From positions 17,527,462-17,591,461 of the forward strand of contig NC_061082.1 in NCBI RefSeq assembly GCF_021917145.1: a stretch of 64,000 nt of DNA, in the 5' to 3' direction. Position numbers and translations under genes: made by a program. The stretch is from Hypomesus transpacificus. Taxonomy: Eukaryota; Chordata; Actinopteri; Osmeriformes; Osmeridae. Below the pieces are notes generated by a model. The model was given only the letters and a program-made list of their open reading frames with translations, did not search any database and was not told the DNA's origin. This document shows positions 12,281 through 23,873 of this stretch, piece after piece (positions within the stretch are counted from its first letter, which is position 1; the number at the start of each line of letters is the position of its first letter).

Positions 12281-12572
12281 TCTTAGTCTAGTCTGGTTTA
12301 GCCTGGTCTAGTGTGTTCTAGTCTGGTCTATCCTGGTCTAACCTAGTCTAATCTGGTTTTGTCAGGTCTAATCTGGTTTTGTCAGGTCTAATCTGGTTTT
12401 GTCAGGTCTAATCTGGTCTAATTGGATGTCTTCTGGTCTAGTCTGGTCTAATCTGATGTCTTCTAGTCGAACCTAGCCTACTCTGGTTTTGTCTGCCCTA
12501 ATATGGCCTAGTTTGGTCTAATCTGGCCTATTATAATCTTGTCTGGTTTATTCTAGAGTAACCTGGTCTAGT
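12281..12572. repeat. Degenerate tandem repeat of a TCTGGTCTAA-type unit
   Basis: Roughly 10-20-bp units (tctggtctaat, tctggttttgtcagg) repeated with many point differences over nearly 300 bp. The three copies of aatctggttttgtcaggtct at about 12349-12410 are exact. Confidence 0.85.
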
Positions 12573-13433
12573 CTGTCCGCAGCTTCTTTTTAAGTGACAT
12601 GGGTAACCCCAAACCTAGTTATTCAGACCTGAGAGACCCATACAATGTGAGTCGTTGTCATAGTTCCTGAGGCTAAGAGAAACATCCCACGGTAGATTAT
12701 TAACAGCAAAATGGAGGGATGCTGTGTGTAGGTGTCAGTTTGTTTGGTGTGTGGGTGTGTGTACATGGTGTGTGTGTGTGTGTGTGTGTATCTGAGCCTA
12801 TGAGGGAGAGACAGTCTTTTATTCCATTTGGCCTCCAGTCACAGAATAGTTCTGCACAAAACTTCAATAAGAACTGTCAACATTTCCACCCGAATCTTCA
12901 GTTGACTATCAGAATGTTCTCAAGCATTCTTTGCCCACTATTTTCCTAATTTATCTCCACAAAACATATGCTTCCATTAGGGCCTAATCATACTATATAT
13001 TCTGGGGGACACATCCCCCATTAAAATCTGGTCAAAATGTCCCCCCCAATATATTGATATATAAATATAAATAAAATATAAAAGTGCAATGCTACGAAAG
13101 GCAACCACGCACGCTGTCAAACTTATCATAAAAAATGTGGCAGATTTCGTCCCCCCGATGTTGACTCCATGGCTACGGCCTTGGCTTGCATTCTAAACAA
13201 ACTTAAACATGCTGTTCATAGATAATGTATTTATATTAATACAATAGTCTGGAACAAAAATGTTTCATGGTTTATTTTGCTCACTATTCCAACTCTAGTA
13301 AACTCCTAGTAATCACCAGTGCTGCTAAACAAAAAGTAATTCACTTTGTGTATCTCTGTAGGAGATAAGTGAAGTGTGTGTGTGTGTATATGTATGAGTG
13401 TGTGTACATGTGTGACTGTGTTTTAAATGCAAT

Positions 13434-13470
<37 letters not shown>

Positions 13471-13735
13471 TAGGTGTGTGTGAGCACTAGTCTGCCCCAG
13501 CAACAGTGAACCCCCTCCCTCGCCCTCAAAGTGAGTCAACAGCAGCCGTCTATCAGGTCTGACCAGTGCCAAGCAGGGAAAATAAGCCTGGGAAAAGCTG
13601 CCTGTGTTTGTGAGCCCCCATGGGTGCATGTGCCTTCACATCACAGCACAGGGGCTTCAACACAGATGAATATATTTCAAACTCTACTGTTCAAAATATC
13701 TGCAGTGTAATGGTAATCACACAGCCAGGATGTGT
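12573..13735. other. Intergenic stretch; possible transposon fragment near 12990-13180
   Basis: A stretch rich in gtcccccc motifs with an AT-rich core (atattgatatataaatataa) resembles degraded fish repeat sequence, but no ends or target duplication can be seen. GT/GA tracts lie at about 12750-12790, 13374-13405 and 13435-13472. No gene. Confidence 0.3.
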
Positions 13736-13756
13736 GTTAGGAATGTAATGAGCAGA

Positions 13757-14060
13757 CACACACACAGACTCACACACAGACACACACACACACACACACA
13801 CACATACACACATACACACATACACACACACACACACACAAAGACACACACACACACACACTTCCTCTTCCAGCCTCAAAAGGAAGTTTGAAAAAGAATG
13901 AATTTGCATACAAAGGTAAGATGGAAAACATTCAGAACCTATCCATTCACCAGAGTTCCTGGCATACACACCCACAATCACACACACACAATCACACGCA
14001 CACACACATGATCACAAACACACACACAATAACACACACACACAGATACACACGCTCACA
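13757..14060. repeat. (CA)n microsatellites in two blocks
   Basis: CA arrays at about 13757-13860 and 13980-14060, broken by AGA and TACA triplets, separated by about 115 bp of unique sequence. Confidence 0.9.
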
Positions 14061-16320
14061 CAGGGGGAAGAGCAGAAAAAGAGATGTTAGGTACGTATCA
14101 CACTGACAGCCACTCAATCTTCAGGTTAGCTGGGATAATACTCAAATGATACAATGCAAATACTCCTCTTCCCTCTGTGGAGAATCAGGTGAAACCCAGA
14201 CTTGTTGACATGGAGGGTTCATGTCGTGAAGAGCTACCACGTGCATGTCTGTGCCCAGTCATGTGGGTATTTGCATTTGAGGGTATGTGCATTTGTGCAT
14301 GCTTGTGTGCATGTGTGTGCTTGAGGGTATTTGTGTGTACATCACAAAACACAGGCTCATGATATAACAACTTCACATGGTATATAGACCAGCTCAGAAC
14401 CTGCTCCTCTTGTCTGTCACAAGTATGGACACGCACCAAAGGGAGCTTCACCAGGTTTCTGATACACACAACCCACAACATGACGATGAGACAAACACAG
14501 ATTCGCACCGCCGCACTGTCATGTTGCAGATCGATAGTGATGATACCTACATTGTGAAATGCGAGAAAAACATCCATGGGTGCAAAATCATCATGTCACC
14601 ATGGAATAGAGGCCAGATGGTTGGTCTGATATCGACGTGAGCTGGGCATGTAGGTGACCATTAAAGTCAGACTGGGGTGTGGTCTGTCCGTCTGTTGTTG
14701 TCTGTTTGAGAGAAAAAGGAGCTGGCTCTGAGAAATACTCTCTCTATGAACCCTATGGCCCCAAAGCACTGTCGGAGTTCCAGCCATCACAATACTGCCA
14801 TCTTCTGGCCACAAATTCTCACTGTGTGAAGAAAAAACCCTGAATCTAAACATTCAACATAGTTTTGCCCGGCAACAGACACAGTGTGTGGACTATATAA
14901 ATTACCTCCAATGACAGAGACGTGGAGGAAAAAAGAGAAAGAGAAACTATGTGTCACTTCCATCTAGATGACTCCACACAAGCATGGAATAATCCAGATA
15001 TAACGTCACTGTTTTACCTTTGGGGTCCATGTCATCTAGTGTTTCATGGTTTCATCACCTCGGTCCCTTTTCTTGAACACTTTGAAGAAGACTTGCAGGA
15101 GAAATGGCAATAGGCATTTCATTTTGCTTATTTATCTGGGGATGACGAGAGAAGAAGCCTTTTCAACCTGTTTATTAATGTTTTTTGAATGTTGAAAACA
15201 GGCATTCTGTAGGCTGTGTAGAAACTGTGATAAGCTGATTTTTCACAGAAAACACAATAAACTGCCATCGACCAGGTTTAAATCCATGGTAGTATTGGAA
15301 TCTTCCGGGTCTCTGGTCATTTCTCTCTCCTGGTCTCTTCTCTCAACAAAGAAGGATGAGATCGAAGGAGTCTTCCTTCAGATCTTTACTTTCAGGGCCA
15401 GTTAGGAAGGACACACGAAGAGTGGATGGAAGGAGGAATCAAGTAAACATCTACGAAGAGTTAACCTCGGACTGTGAGTCAGCCTGAACACACTGCACTC
15501 CCAGCTACACAGGACTACAGGAGTTTGAAGTTGCATAACAAGCAGCCCTCAGTGTCTGTAGGCATCAAGGCTGGGCCGAGACAAACATTTCCGTCTCTCC
15601 ATGACACACAAGGAGTGAAGACATGTTATAAAACGGAAGTTTGAGTGGAGCTGGCCAAGGCAGTGAGTACGGTGAGATAGGTTCCATATTTTATCACTAA
15701 GGGAGGATAAAGAGATAATATAAGAACCAGAGTTAAGGACCATGGATGATCTATATAGTTTAAAAGTTGGCCTGGTTTGTGTCTGGGAAATGGATGAATG
15801 GGGAGGGTAGGCTGTACTACTGATACAGGGTCAGTTGCATTGGTGAGGCTGAGGTGAAACAGTGTTATCTGACCTGTTGCTCTGGGGAGCCATTTTCACA
15901 ACTCAAACCTCTACATTTGATTGGCCAGTTTGGGCCCTGATAAACTGTGCATCCTCCGGGACATTGGTCCTCTTCGAATCCTCGAACAGCACAAAACCCA
16001 TTGAACAGGTCCAAAACAGAAGACAGTCAGCATTTCAGGATTTTGCTTTTCATTTAATAATGTCTACTTATAATTATTATAATCATGCATTTTTTACAAT
16101 TTAGAATATAACTTTATTTTACAAGATGGTCCATCCTCATTTAACATGGAGTAAAACACAAGATCATATTTCACACAGCCTGTTAGTTTGTGGTATCTAT
16201 GTAACCTATAGCAACAAGGTAGGCTATATGGTATTCAGCTATGAAATTCAAGAGGTCTTTGTCATATCTGAAAGATGCACAAACGCCCACTGAATTTCTG
16301 CCCTCTTCTAGTAGAAGTAA
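14061..16320. other. Unique intergenic sequence upstream of ubxn4
   Basis: No recognisable exon, RNA gene or intact mobile element. Open frames (for example 14377-14640 on + and 14596-14853 on -) are short, lack splice context and show no domain. Part of it may be promoter-distal sequence of ubxn4. Confidence 0.5.
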
Positions 16321-16376
16321 ACTACAAATCCCATAACTAGCGGTAGCTTTATCTAAAAACTACATTTCCCTGGGCT
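16321..16376 (+). promoter_or_regulatory. Two ACTACA(A/T)(A/T)TCCC motifs in the ubxn4 promoter
   Basis: actacaaatccc at 16321 and aactacatttccctgggc at about 16359, 100-150 bp before the start codon. This pattern resembles the ZNF143/THAP11 (SBS1) promoter motif ACTACAATTCCC, typical of broadly expressed vertebrate genes. Spacing of about 40 bp in the same orientation is seen directly; binding is inferred. Confidence 0.5.
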
Positions 16377-16473
16377 GTGTAGTTCCGTGATGAGATTGAA
16401 GGTTCTAGGTACTCAGGGTAGATGTGACTGAAGATTTAATATTATAATATAAGAGACAACTAATTGAAGAAAA

Positions 16474-19400
16474 ATGCGCTGGTTTGAAGGTTCTATTCCA
16501 GCTGCCATCGCCGCTGCCAAACAACAGAGCCTTGTTTTCGTCGTCGTTATAACAGGTAACAGCTGTAATAATAGGTCGCTCGCTAGTTTGACATCGTCGT
16601 CAAGCGTAGAATTTCTTGCTGCTGGCTAGTTAGACTACACTGTAGTCTACAGTAGATCAGCAAGCTAACCAGTTGAATGATTCGTAGAAAACGTAGTCTA
16701 CGCTAGCTGAGCTATGTGCACTATCACTAGCTATCAACGGCTATTGAGAAGCAAGTAAGCTGTCATTGTCATGAAAACATGACATATCACAAGCGAAAAG
16801 GAATGTGTGGGACTGACAAGCTACTAATGGTAGCTAGCTAGCTAGCATAGCTTGTTAGCTATCTGCTAGTTTGCAGTAATGGCAAGCTGTGACGCTGTTG
16901 ACAGGTGACTAGCTTTTGATAGTTTTGGTAACAGTTTTGTTATAAATAATGAACTAGTAAGTTGCTGACATAACTTGATGATTTTACATTGACAACATAG
17001 GCAACATGCCAATTCATAATTTTGCTGTGTGGTCAGTTTGAGGCCATATAATTTTGCGTAGCTGTTCCAGTAGCACTTGGTGGCCGTCGTGAGTGACTCA
17101 ACACATTTTTGAAAAATGTTAAAAATATTTTCTTGACCCCCAGGCGACGATGAGCAGTCCACACAGATGATTTCCAGTTGGGAGGACGACATAGTTGCCG
17201 ATGCGTCCCTTAACACTTGTGTCGCAATTAAGGTGGATGCCAAGAGGTAGCGTATAACTGATTTAACCTTAGTAACATTGCGAATACGGTGAATTTAACA
17301 GTGCCACAGGACTGACATAATGACATTCCTGACACGGGGTTCTCTTTTCTTACAGTGAGACATGTGTTCAGTTCTCCCAAATCTGTATCCTTTCATTGCC
17401 GCACGGGTGATCAATCACAATGTTGCTGCTGTTTCATTACTAACTTGCCTTGTTTGTTTTCCACTGGCTACGTCTTCGCTATTTTACTTACTAACAGCAA
17501 AGTGCTGCATGTCGCTATAGTTGATGTTGTCAACGAAATGTGTGAAAGCTGCAATAGCGTATTGGGAAAGACTGACAGAATGTGGATGGAATTCCTCCCA
17601 CGACAAAAGTAGGCTTATCCGAAATAGGCGTATCTTTTTCTGCTTGTGGAGGCACCGACGCGGGGCGTGAATCATTGTAGCGGTGTGCCGTAGGACTCCC
17701 TGAAGGCTGCCTCCGTCCGACTCGACCTTAACCCTGACCCTCAAACAGACCCAGTGGTGTGCATCCCCTCCAGCTTCTTCATCGGGGAGAACGGCATCCC
17801 CCTGGAGGTCATCGCCGGCAGCATTCCTGCCGAGGAGCTTAGGAAGAGAATCGACAAAGTCAAAGAGGTAGCGTGCTTCCCGACTCGCACACACAAGCCC
17901 CCGTTAGATGTAGCCGAGGCGTTAGGTTTCTGACGTCCCGTGTGTGGCAGATGCATGCCCAGCAGATCCGCGCGGGGGTGGAGGCGGTCGCGGTCGCCCC
18001 CCAGGCTGAGACGGGGCTCCCCATGGAAGCCCCACCCCCAGAGGAGCAGGCCCCAGCCCCGGCCACAGCCCTCCCGCTCTCCCCCCCTGCTCCACAAGAC
18101 CTCCAGCCCACCCAGACACCAGCCACAGAGTCCACAGCCACACCTTCGACATCTAAAGGTGACACGTGGGCATCGCCGGGGACACGCTCTGTGTGAATCA
18201 ACGGCATTCAGTGCTGTCGTATCGCCTGGATGGCAACGTGGACGATCACACGTTTCCCTTTGTCGCCTCTTCCACCCAGAATCCCTGTCCAGGCCTGCCG
18301 AGGAGGGCGGGGCTTCTGGTCATGTGACCCCCGGTGAGGACAGGAGCACCTCGTCGGACGACGCCTCCGCCAGCTCTCAGCCCGATGAGGGCCTGGATGC
18401 CAAAGTGGAACGGTATGGAAATCCACACACACACACACAACCACACACACACGTATACATAATGCACACACACACACAACCACACACACACGTATACATA
18501 ATGCACACACACACACAACCACACACACACGTATACATAATCCACACACACACACAACCACACACACACGTATACATAATGCACACACACCACTTGCTTG
18601 CCGACTGACCACTTTCTCCTGCGTTTTCCTTCTCTTCCGTGGTTGACTTTCCCTGCCCAGGTTGACAAAGCAACTAGAGGAGAGGAGAGAGCAGAAGAAG
18701 AAAGAGGAGGAGGAGGTAAATCCTGCCGTGGCCGGGCCGGTCGGGGGCTGGACGCGATGATGTCTTCAGCTGCAGGCTGGGGGAGATGTGCCTCGATGTG
18801 GTGATGCAGTCTGGTATGTGTGTGTGTCTCGTGTGTTCAGGGTGAGATCAAGAAGGAGATGGAAAGGAGGAAGCAGGGCAAGGAGGTTCTGGACTTTAAG
18901 AAGAAGCAGGAGGACGACAAGACCAAGCGGATCCTGGATGAGAGGAACAAGGACAAGGCAGAGGAGAAGGCGGCCAGGGAGCGCGTCAAGCAGCAGATCG
19001 CCCTGGTACTGAGCCTCTTTCTCTTTTTCTATCTCTTTTTTTCTATTCCTCTTTCTCTTTCTCTCTCTCTATCTCTTTCTCTCTTTCTCTCCCTCTCTTT
19101 ATCTCTCTCTTTCTCTCTCTATGTCTCTCTCTCTTTTCTCTCTCTCTCTCTTCCGCTCTGTCTTTCTTCTGTCTTTCTTCTATCGGTTACTGTCTCGCTC
19201 TCTTTCTTTTTTTCTCCTTTTCGTCGTCTTCTTCTCTTCCTCCTCTCCGCCGTCCTGCAGTGAACGCGGGGCACAGTAGAGGTCAGATCTGATGAAATCA
19301 GCTGATGTTGAGCCTCAGGTCCCAGTCATGGTGCATTCACCACCAGAGGCTGGTTGATGGTAGCCTGACGTTGTCATACTCATAATTCTAGTCAGAATAT

Positions 19401-20834
19401 GAGTCTGAGAACTCTCCGTTGGGCTTTGACTACGAGGCGTGTTTCAAACGAGCTTGGAAAACAAATGCCTCTTCGCTCAATTGGATAGATCTACAACCAA
19501 TCAGAGCAACAGAGTATGTGACGTATGTTAAGCGCCGCATAGTTGTTGTCAACAGAACTAAACTGAGAGGCAGCTAAATCTTTACTGACTAAACTGCAAG
19601 CAGACTTGAAGTATGCTTGAAGAATGAATACAAACGATTTTTGCCGGTGTTGTAAAATTAATTTAAGGGTAGGGGGAGTACTTGTTCACACGGTCAACCT
19701 TTTTGAGCGAAACAATAAAGGGCAATGCATATACGAACAAGTTCTCCGTTTAGGATTACAACTCCACAAAAGAAAAGGAGAAACCACAATGGCCACTGGG
19801 TTTTCATTGTGTCCCATCTTCTTCGCAACCATCGGGGCCAGCTGATAAATTAAACTTTTACCGAATCCCGTAGGAAGGACGGCAAAAACATATTTTCCAT
19901 CGACAAATGCCTTGATTGCGTCTCTCCTCTTTCTAAATTAATGCGCTGTCGATGTGTTCTAAAACAGACTCGATGGCAGAATCATAACATCCCAGATCTC
20001 CAGCGGTAGCCATGTTTGTTCAAAACAAATTCAACTTAAGCGCTCTTTTGTGTCGTGGGTGATTACGTTACTGTTGATCATCTGTCCATCATCGTATAAA
20101 GCCCGCCCTGGCAATTTCATTGGTTCGCCCAGATTCCGGTTTTCTGTAGTTGGTTCCCAATACGAGACCCTCCAGACCCAACTTCCTGACCAAATTTTTT
20201 TGGGGGCAGGGAGAAGTTGGGCTGGCAGCCAGGCTAGGTTGATGGGTCACAGGGTCAACAGATACCCCACTGCCCCCTACAGACTGGCATGTAACACTGC
20301 AGTCCACGGCGGATTCAGTGCATCATCGAATACACACAAATTCGAGATAGCTACATCATTGATCCTGAGCGGAGGGATAAAAACAGATCGGATGACCTAG
20401 GAGGAGTGAGGTTGTGTGACGCGAGGCTTGTGTGACCCCCCCCAGGACCGTGCAGACCGGGCGGCCCGCTATGCTCAGAACCACGAGGAGCTGGAGACGG
20501 CTCGGCTGGCAGCCTTGCAGGCCAGGCGGGCGGAGCAGGAGGCCCGCAGAGAGACCCCCAACAGAGAGAGGAGGTACGGGGGGCCGGAACTAGGAGTCAC
20601 CCTCAGGGCTTCCTCCCCGATTCATATCGTGAATTGAGTTGGAAGTTTTACTTCATGGTTCGTGTTCTGGCGTGTGGTTGATTTGTGTGTGTGTGTGTGT
20701 GTGTGATGTGTGTGTGTGTGTGTTTCCCCCCCCAGCACCAGGATACAGTTCCGTCTCCCAGACGGTTCCTCCTTCACCAACCAGTTCCCCTCAGAGAGCA
20801 GGCTGCAGGAGGCAAGACAGTTTGCTGCTCAGGT

Positions 20835-20902
<68 letters not shown>

Positions 20903-20995
20903 CTCTCTCTCGCTCCCGCTCTCTTCTTTTCTGTCTCTCTCTCTCTTGCTTTGTCTCATGCTCTCTCATGGTAAAAGTCACTCTTATGGTATAAG

Positions 20996-21054
<59 letters not shown>

Positions 21055-22351
21055 ATTTCAGGGGTTAGTGCCAATGAGCAGTCTGTTTTTTTACCAGACG
21101 CATTATAACAATAATATAATCGTCATAATTTATCAATCTGGCATCCTTGCATCAGCTACTGGCTAGTGTCATATTGATCTATAGATGCAGTATACCACCT
21201 GAATAGAGTTCAGGTGGTATATATAATGTCACAATAATGTCACAATACCATCAGCTTCAAGATAGCGTTATCGCTAGACAGAGTGAGCCATACATTTGAT
21301 CAGCTACCAAACGGTACATGTCATCTCTAGACGGGTGGCGTCTCTACAGATCAACATGGCGTCCCTACGTCACCGTCACGTCGGCGCAGCACACAACCAT
21401 GGGTGTTTGTCCTTTTTCAGGAAGTAGGCAATCGCTACGGTAACTTCTCCCTGGCGACCATGTTTCCACGGAGGGAGTTCACCGGGGAGGACCTGGACAA
21501 GACCCTGCTGGAGCTGGAGCTGGCCCCCAGCGCCTCGGTCGTCCTGCTGCCTGTGAGCCTCACACGCACACCTGACACCTTCACACCCTGCTGGAGTCAG
21601 GGGGGCTGGACACACCTTGTGATCCCCTCTATCTGATCATATGTCCCAAGACAATCAGGACAGGGACAATTGGCGCCTCCACAAAACGACAAAACTGTTT
21701 CGAATCGGAAGTCATTTCTTGATTTGTCTGTCTCCCTCCCTCCCTCCCTCTCTGCAGCAAACGGGGCGCCCGGCCCACTCGGTGGTGCAGTCGTCCGAGG
21801 GTGGTCTGTGGGCTCTGCTGGGCTCCATCCTCTATCCCCTGCTCGCCGTCTGGAGGTTCCTCACCGGCTTCCTGTTCAGCAGCCCGGGCCCCGCCCCCGC
21901 CCCCTCCCAGAGACCCGGCACTGCCCCCACCTCGGGCTCCTCTGGTGGGGAACCAAAGAGGTGAGGGCCTGGGGTCCCAACCCCCGCACCACCTGCCCCT
22001 CATGACCTCCCCCACCCTGCATCCCCTCAGAGGAGAGCTCCATAGCTAGCCTGGCAGGGACTGCAGGGGGATTAGGGTGGCTTGATGATATGGGGAGTTT
22101 GTTGTTGCGTAACAGTCAAATTGTTGTCACAATTGTCATATTTATGCCGCTCGCTAATACTATTCCCCTCTCTCTCTTTATGTTTACATCTTTATCGCTT
22201 TGTCTGTCTCAGGGAATCCCTTCGCAAGCGCACAATGGAGAAGAGACCAGAGGACTTCAAGAAGGACGGTAAGATCCACAGACTTCGAACCCAGGAGGAC
22301 AGCGAGGATGACAACAACACCTGGAACGGGAACTCCACCCAGCAGATGTAG
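16474..22351 (+). CDS. ubxn4: UBX domain-containing protein 4 (UBXN4, erasin), 13 coding exons
   Basis: ER-membrane cofactor of the p97/VCP ATPase in ER-associated degradation. Exons: 16474-16555, 17144-17246, 17356-17384, 17749-17867, 17951-18158, 18280-18412, 18661-18715, 18841-19005, 20446-20573, 20736-20832, 21421-21552, 21758-21960, 22213-22351, in phase throughout, about 530 residues (human about 508). The N-terminal thioredoxin/UAS-like part starts MRWFEGSIPAAIAAAK and holds DDEQSTQM and SSFFIGENGIPLEVIAG. A Ser/Pro/Thr-rich linker and a charged coiled coil (about 225-340) follow. The UBX domain (about 341-417) has IQFRLPDGSSFTNQF and NFSLATMFPRREF. A hydrophobic hairpin (LLGSILYPLLAVWRFLTGFL) suits membrane insertion. 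The end, NNTWNGNSTQQM, is the family C-terminus. The linker exons 5 and 6 are the least conserved. Intron 8 carries a transposon remnant. Confidence 0.97.
18418..18592. repeat. About 41-bp minisatellite in ubxn4 intron 6, four units
   Basis: Four copies of a CA-rich unit, each ending in cgtatacataatg (one tcc variant), begin 5 bp after the exon 6 donor. It inflates the intron and makes long Cys/Val or His/Thr frames that are not coding. Confidence 0.92.
19010..19160. repeat. CT-rich tract in ubxn4 intron 8
   Basis: Degenerate CTTT/CTCT repeats straight after the exon 8 donor. Similar (CT)n tracts follow the exon 10 donor at about 20835-20900 and lie at about 20998-21050 in intron 10. Confidence 0.9.
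19624..19760 (+). pseudogene. Truncated Cys-rich (ZAD-like?) N-terminus of a transposon protein
   Basis: An open frame starting MNTNDFCRCCKINLRVGG, followed by VHTVNLFE and LRLGLQL, looks like the start of a zinc-associated N-terminal domain. Only the first Cys pair is present. The frame runs into antisense of the helicase fragment near 19750, so it is broken by the internal deletion. ZAD-like is a tentative label from the Cys-x2-Cys plus following hydrophobic pattern. Confidence 0.5.
19698..20013 (-). pseudogene. Degraded N-terminus of a RecQ-like helicase carried by the transposon
   Basis: On the minus strand, an ATG at 20011-20013 opens MATAGDLGCYDSAIESVLEH and hits a TAG after about 26 codons. 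After a one-base shift the frame continues with KRRDAIKAFVDGKYVFAVLP, then the Walker A motif TGFGKS, then LIYQLAPMVAKK and VAIVVSP (motif Ia), the start of a RecQ-family superfamily 2 helicase. No Walker B or later motif is present. One stop plus frameshift and a 3' truncation make it a pseudogene. Confidence 0.75.
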
Positions 22352-22985
22352 TGCAATAACACTGATTCTCTCTCTCTTCCTCCCTCTCTCTCTCTGTCTC
22401 TCTCTCTCTGAAACGGTTTGACTTTGTCGAGTGCGTGCCGTCGGTGTAACTGACGATTATGCTGACTTTTAGGGCTATGTTTATTCGTTCCAACTTTCTC
22501 CCTTTCCCGTCATCCGAGCTTGTTAAGTCCTCCCGCTTCTTCCTGCATGGGTAGATATAATCAAGGTAACCCACCCACCCCTCCATGGACTTGGATCAGA
22601 CCCTTCTCCCGTCCCCCCCCTCTCTCTCTCTCTTTGTGTTGAAACTACTAATGGCTTCAGACTCGCCCGACCAGGTGTCTGTGTGGGGGGGTCAACGCCG
22701 GCGCAGGAGCTTCTCTCCAGTCTGTTAACTTGTCTGACGGCTGCGGAGGAGCTCGTTATGTAACTGTAGCCCAGCTGGGTGAAGCTGGACGAGCCAGTGA
22801 GTGGCTGTAGCGAGGGGGGGGGGGGGGTGCATAGATGAGTTTTCTACCCTGGCTGTGGGGCCACTGCTGGCAGAGACTGCCTTGGCAGTAGAATGTGTTT
22901 CTACTAGTTGAACATGAGCAACCACTGGAACTGCTCCTGTATGTAACAATGGCAAATGATGATGATAATAATAATTATAATAATA

Positions 22986-22991
22986 ATAAAA
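22986..22991 (+). promoter_or_regulatory. Poly(A) signal of ubxn4
   Basis: aataaa at the end of an AAT repeat, followed by a T-rich and GT-rich stretch (ttgttgtttgtgtttgt), a typical downstream element. Confidence 0.65.
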
Positions 22992-23077
22992 GTTTTTCAA
23001 TATATTGTTGTTTGTGTTTGTAAGGACATTCTCAAGGTGCTAGGTTGTACACTGAGCCAGATGTGTGTTAATAACAT

Positions 23078-23083
23078 TTTATT
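23078..23083 (-). promoter_or_regulatory. Possible poly(A) signal of the parp14-like gene
   Basis: The minus strand reads aataaa here, about 790 bases past the stop codon and beyond the MITE. A weaker attaaa lies at about 23429-23434. I see no canonical hexamer closer to the stop, so which is used is unsure. Confidence 0.3.
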
Positions 23084-23157
23084 GTTTCTTCATAAATACA
23101 ACTAATGCTAAGGCTTGACTTAATCATAGTGTTATTCAAAAAGCATAATGACTACTT

Positions 23158-23402
23158 TTAACCCTTGTTCTGCCTTCAGGTCACATGACCCGAAGGTTCA
23201 CAACGAACTATTGTTGTTGTAACAACTTTACCCAATGCAAAAACAAATAAAAAGCATTTTCTTTGTACGTTCGCGATGTGGGGGGTATGAGACAGCCCAA
23301 CAGTTAAACAAAAATGCTTAACTTTGTTTTTGTATGCGGTAAAGTTGTCGCAATACGACGGTGGGTCACAACGACTGATGGGTCAGAATGACCCGAACTG
23401 CA
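23158..23402. mobile_element. TTAA-ended MITE between ubxn4 and the parp14-like gene
   Basis: The left end reads ttaacccttgttctgccttc, then ggtcacatgacccgaag. The right end, read in reverse, is cctgcagttcgggtcattct followed by gacccatcagtcgttgtgac. The two are imperfect inverted repeats that both contain CTGC..TTC.GGTCA..TGACCC. An inner inverted pair (aactttaccc / gcggtaaagtt) strengthens the fold-back. The TTAA at the left fits a piggyBac/Kolobok-type target; the right flank has decayed. It has no coding capacity. Confidence 0.6.
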
Positions 23403-23873
23403 GGTGTCACTATGGCTCAGATTTGTTATTTAATATACATCTAAAATTATGAGGACACTGATGTGATTTGATATTCTTTAAGATTGATATGCAAACCCTT
23501 ATGTTCCCAAGGCAAAGTTTCTGCTGTCAAGTATCACTGGTAAACAAAGTTTTTTTTACATAAGGCACGCAGTGTAACTCAAAACCAAAACATCAAAACA
23601 TTTCCCACATTATTGCTCTTCTGCCTATCTCTCCAGAAGCCACAAGATGGTGTGGAAGAAGTTGGATTTTCCTTCATATGTTCTGTCTAACCTTCTCAAT
23701 ATGTCTGAACTTAATGACTCCGAGAAACTTGGCTCTAACCGATCGCTCTGACTTGGTCGTTGTTATGTTGAGGTGTTTGTTAAAACTCTTGCTAACACAC
23801 AAACCCCAGAACTCAAGTCTCTCTGTTAGCAAAGAGGCAGACAGAACTTTCTTCATCACCGTTCCAACATCTG

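Larger units (their letters stand above)
19361..20236. mobile_element. 876-bp DNA transposon remnant with a 9-bp target duplication, in ubxn4 intron 8
   Basis: The termini are tagcctg...caggcta, a 7-bp exact inverted repeat. They are flanked on both sides by ggttgatgg (19352-19360 and 20237-20245), a clean 9-bp direct duplication. Inside are two truncated gene starts pointing inward: a Cys-rich N-terminus on + (from 19624) and a helicase N-terminus on - (from 20013). The two meet near 19750, so the middle of the parent element appears deleted. The superfamily is not assigned. A 9-bp duplication and helicase cargo do not match the common hAT, Tc1 or Harbinger elements. Confidence 0.8.
22352..23157. 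other. ubxn4 3' UTR and downstream sequence
   Basis: CT-rich tracts (22362-22410, 22618-22635) and a G run (22815-22829) follow the stop codon. A poly(A) signal, aataaa, lies at 22986-22991 within a TAA triplet run, giving a 3' UTR of about 650 bases. No further gene. Confidence 0.6.

Noticed and set aside
18208..18673. Minus-strand Cys/Val frames over ubxn4
   Set aside because: They read antisense through the intron 6 CA minisatellite.
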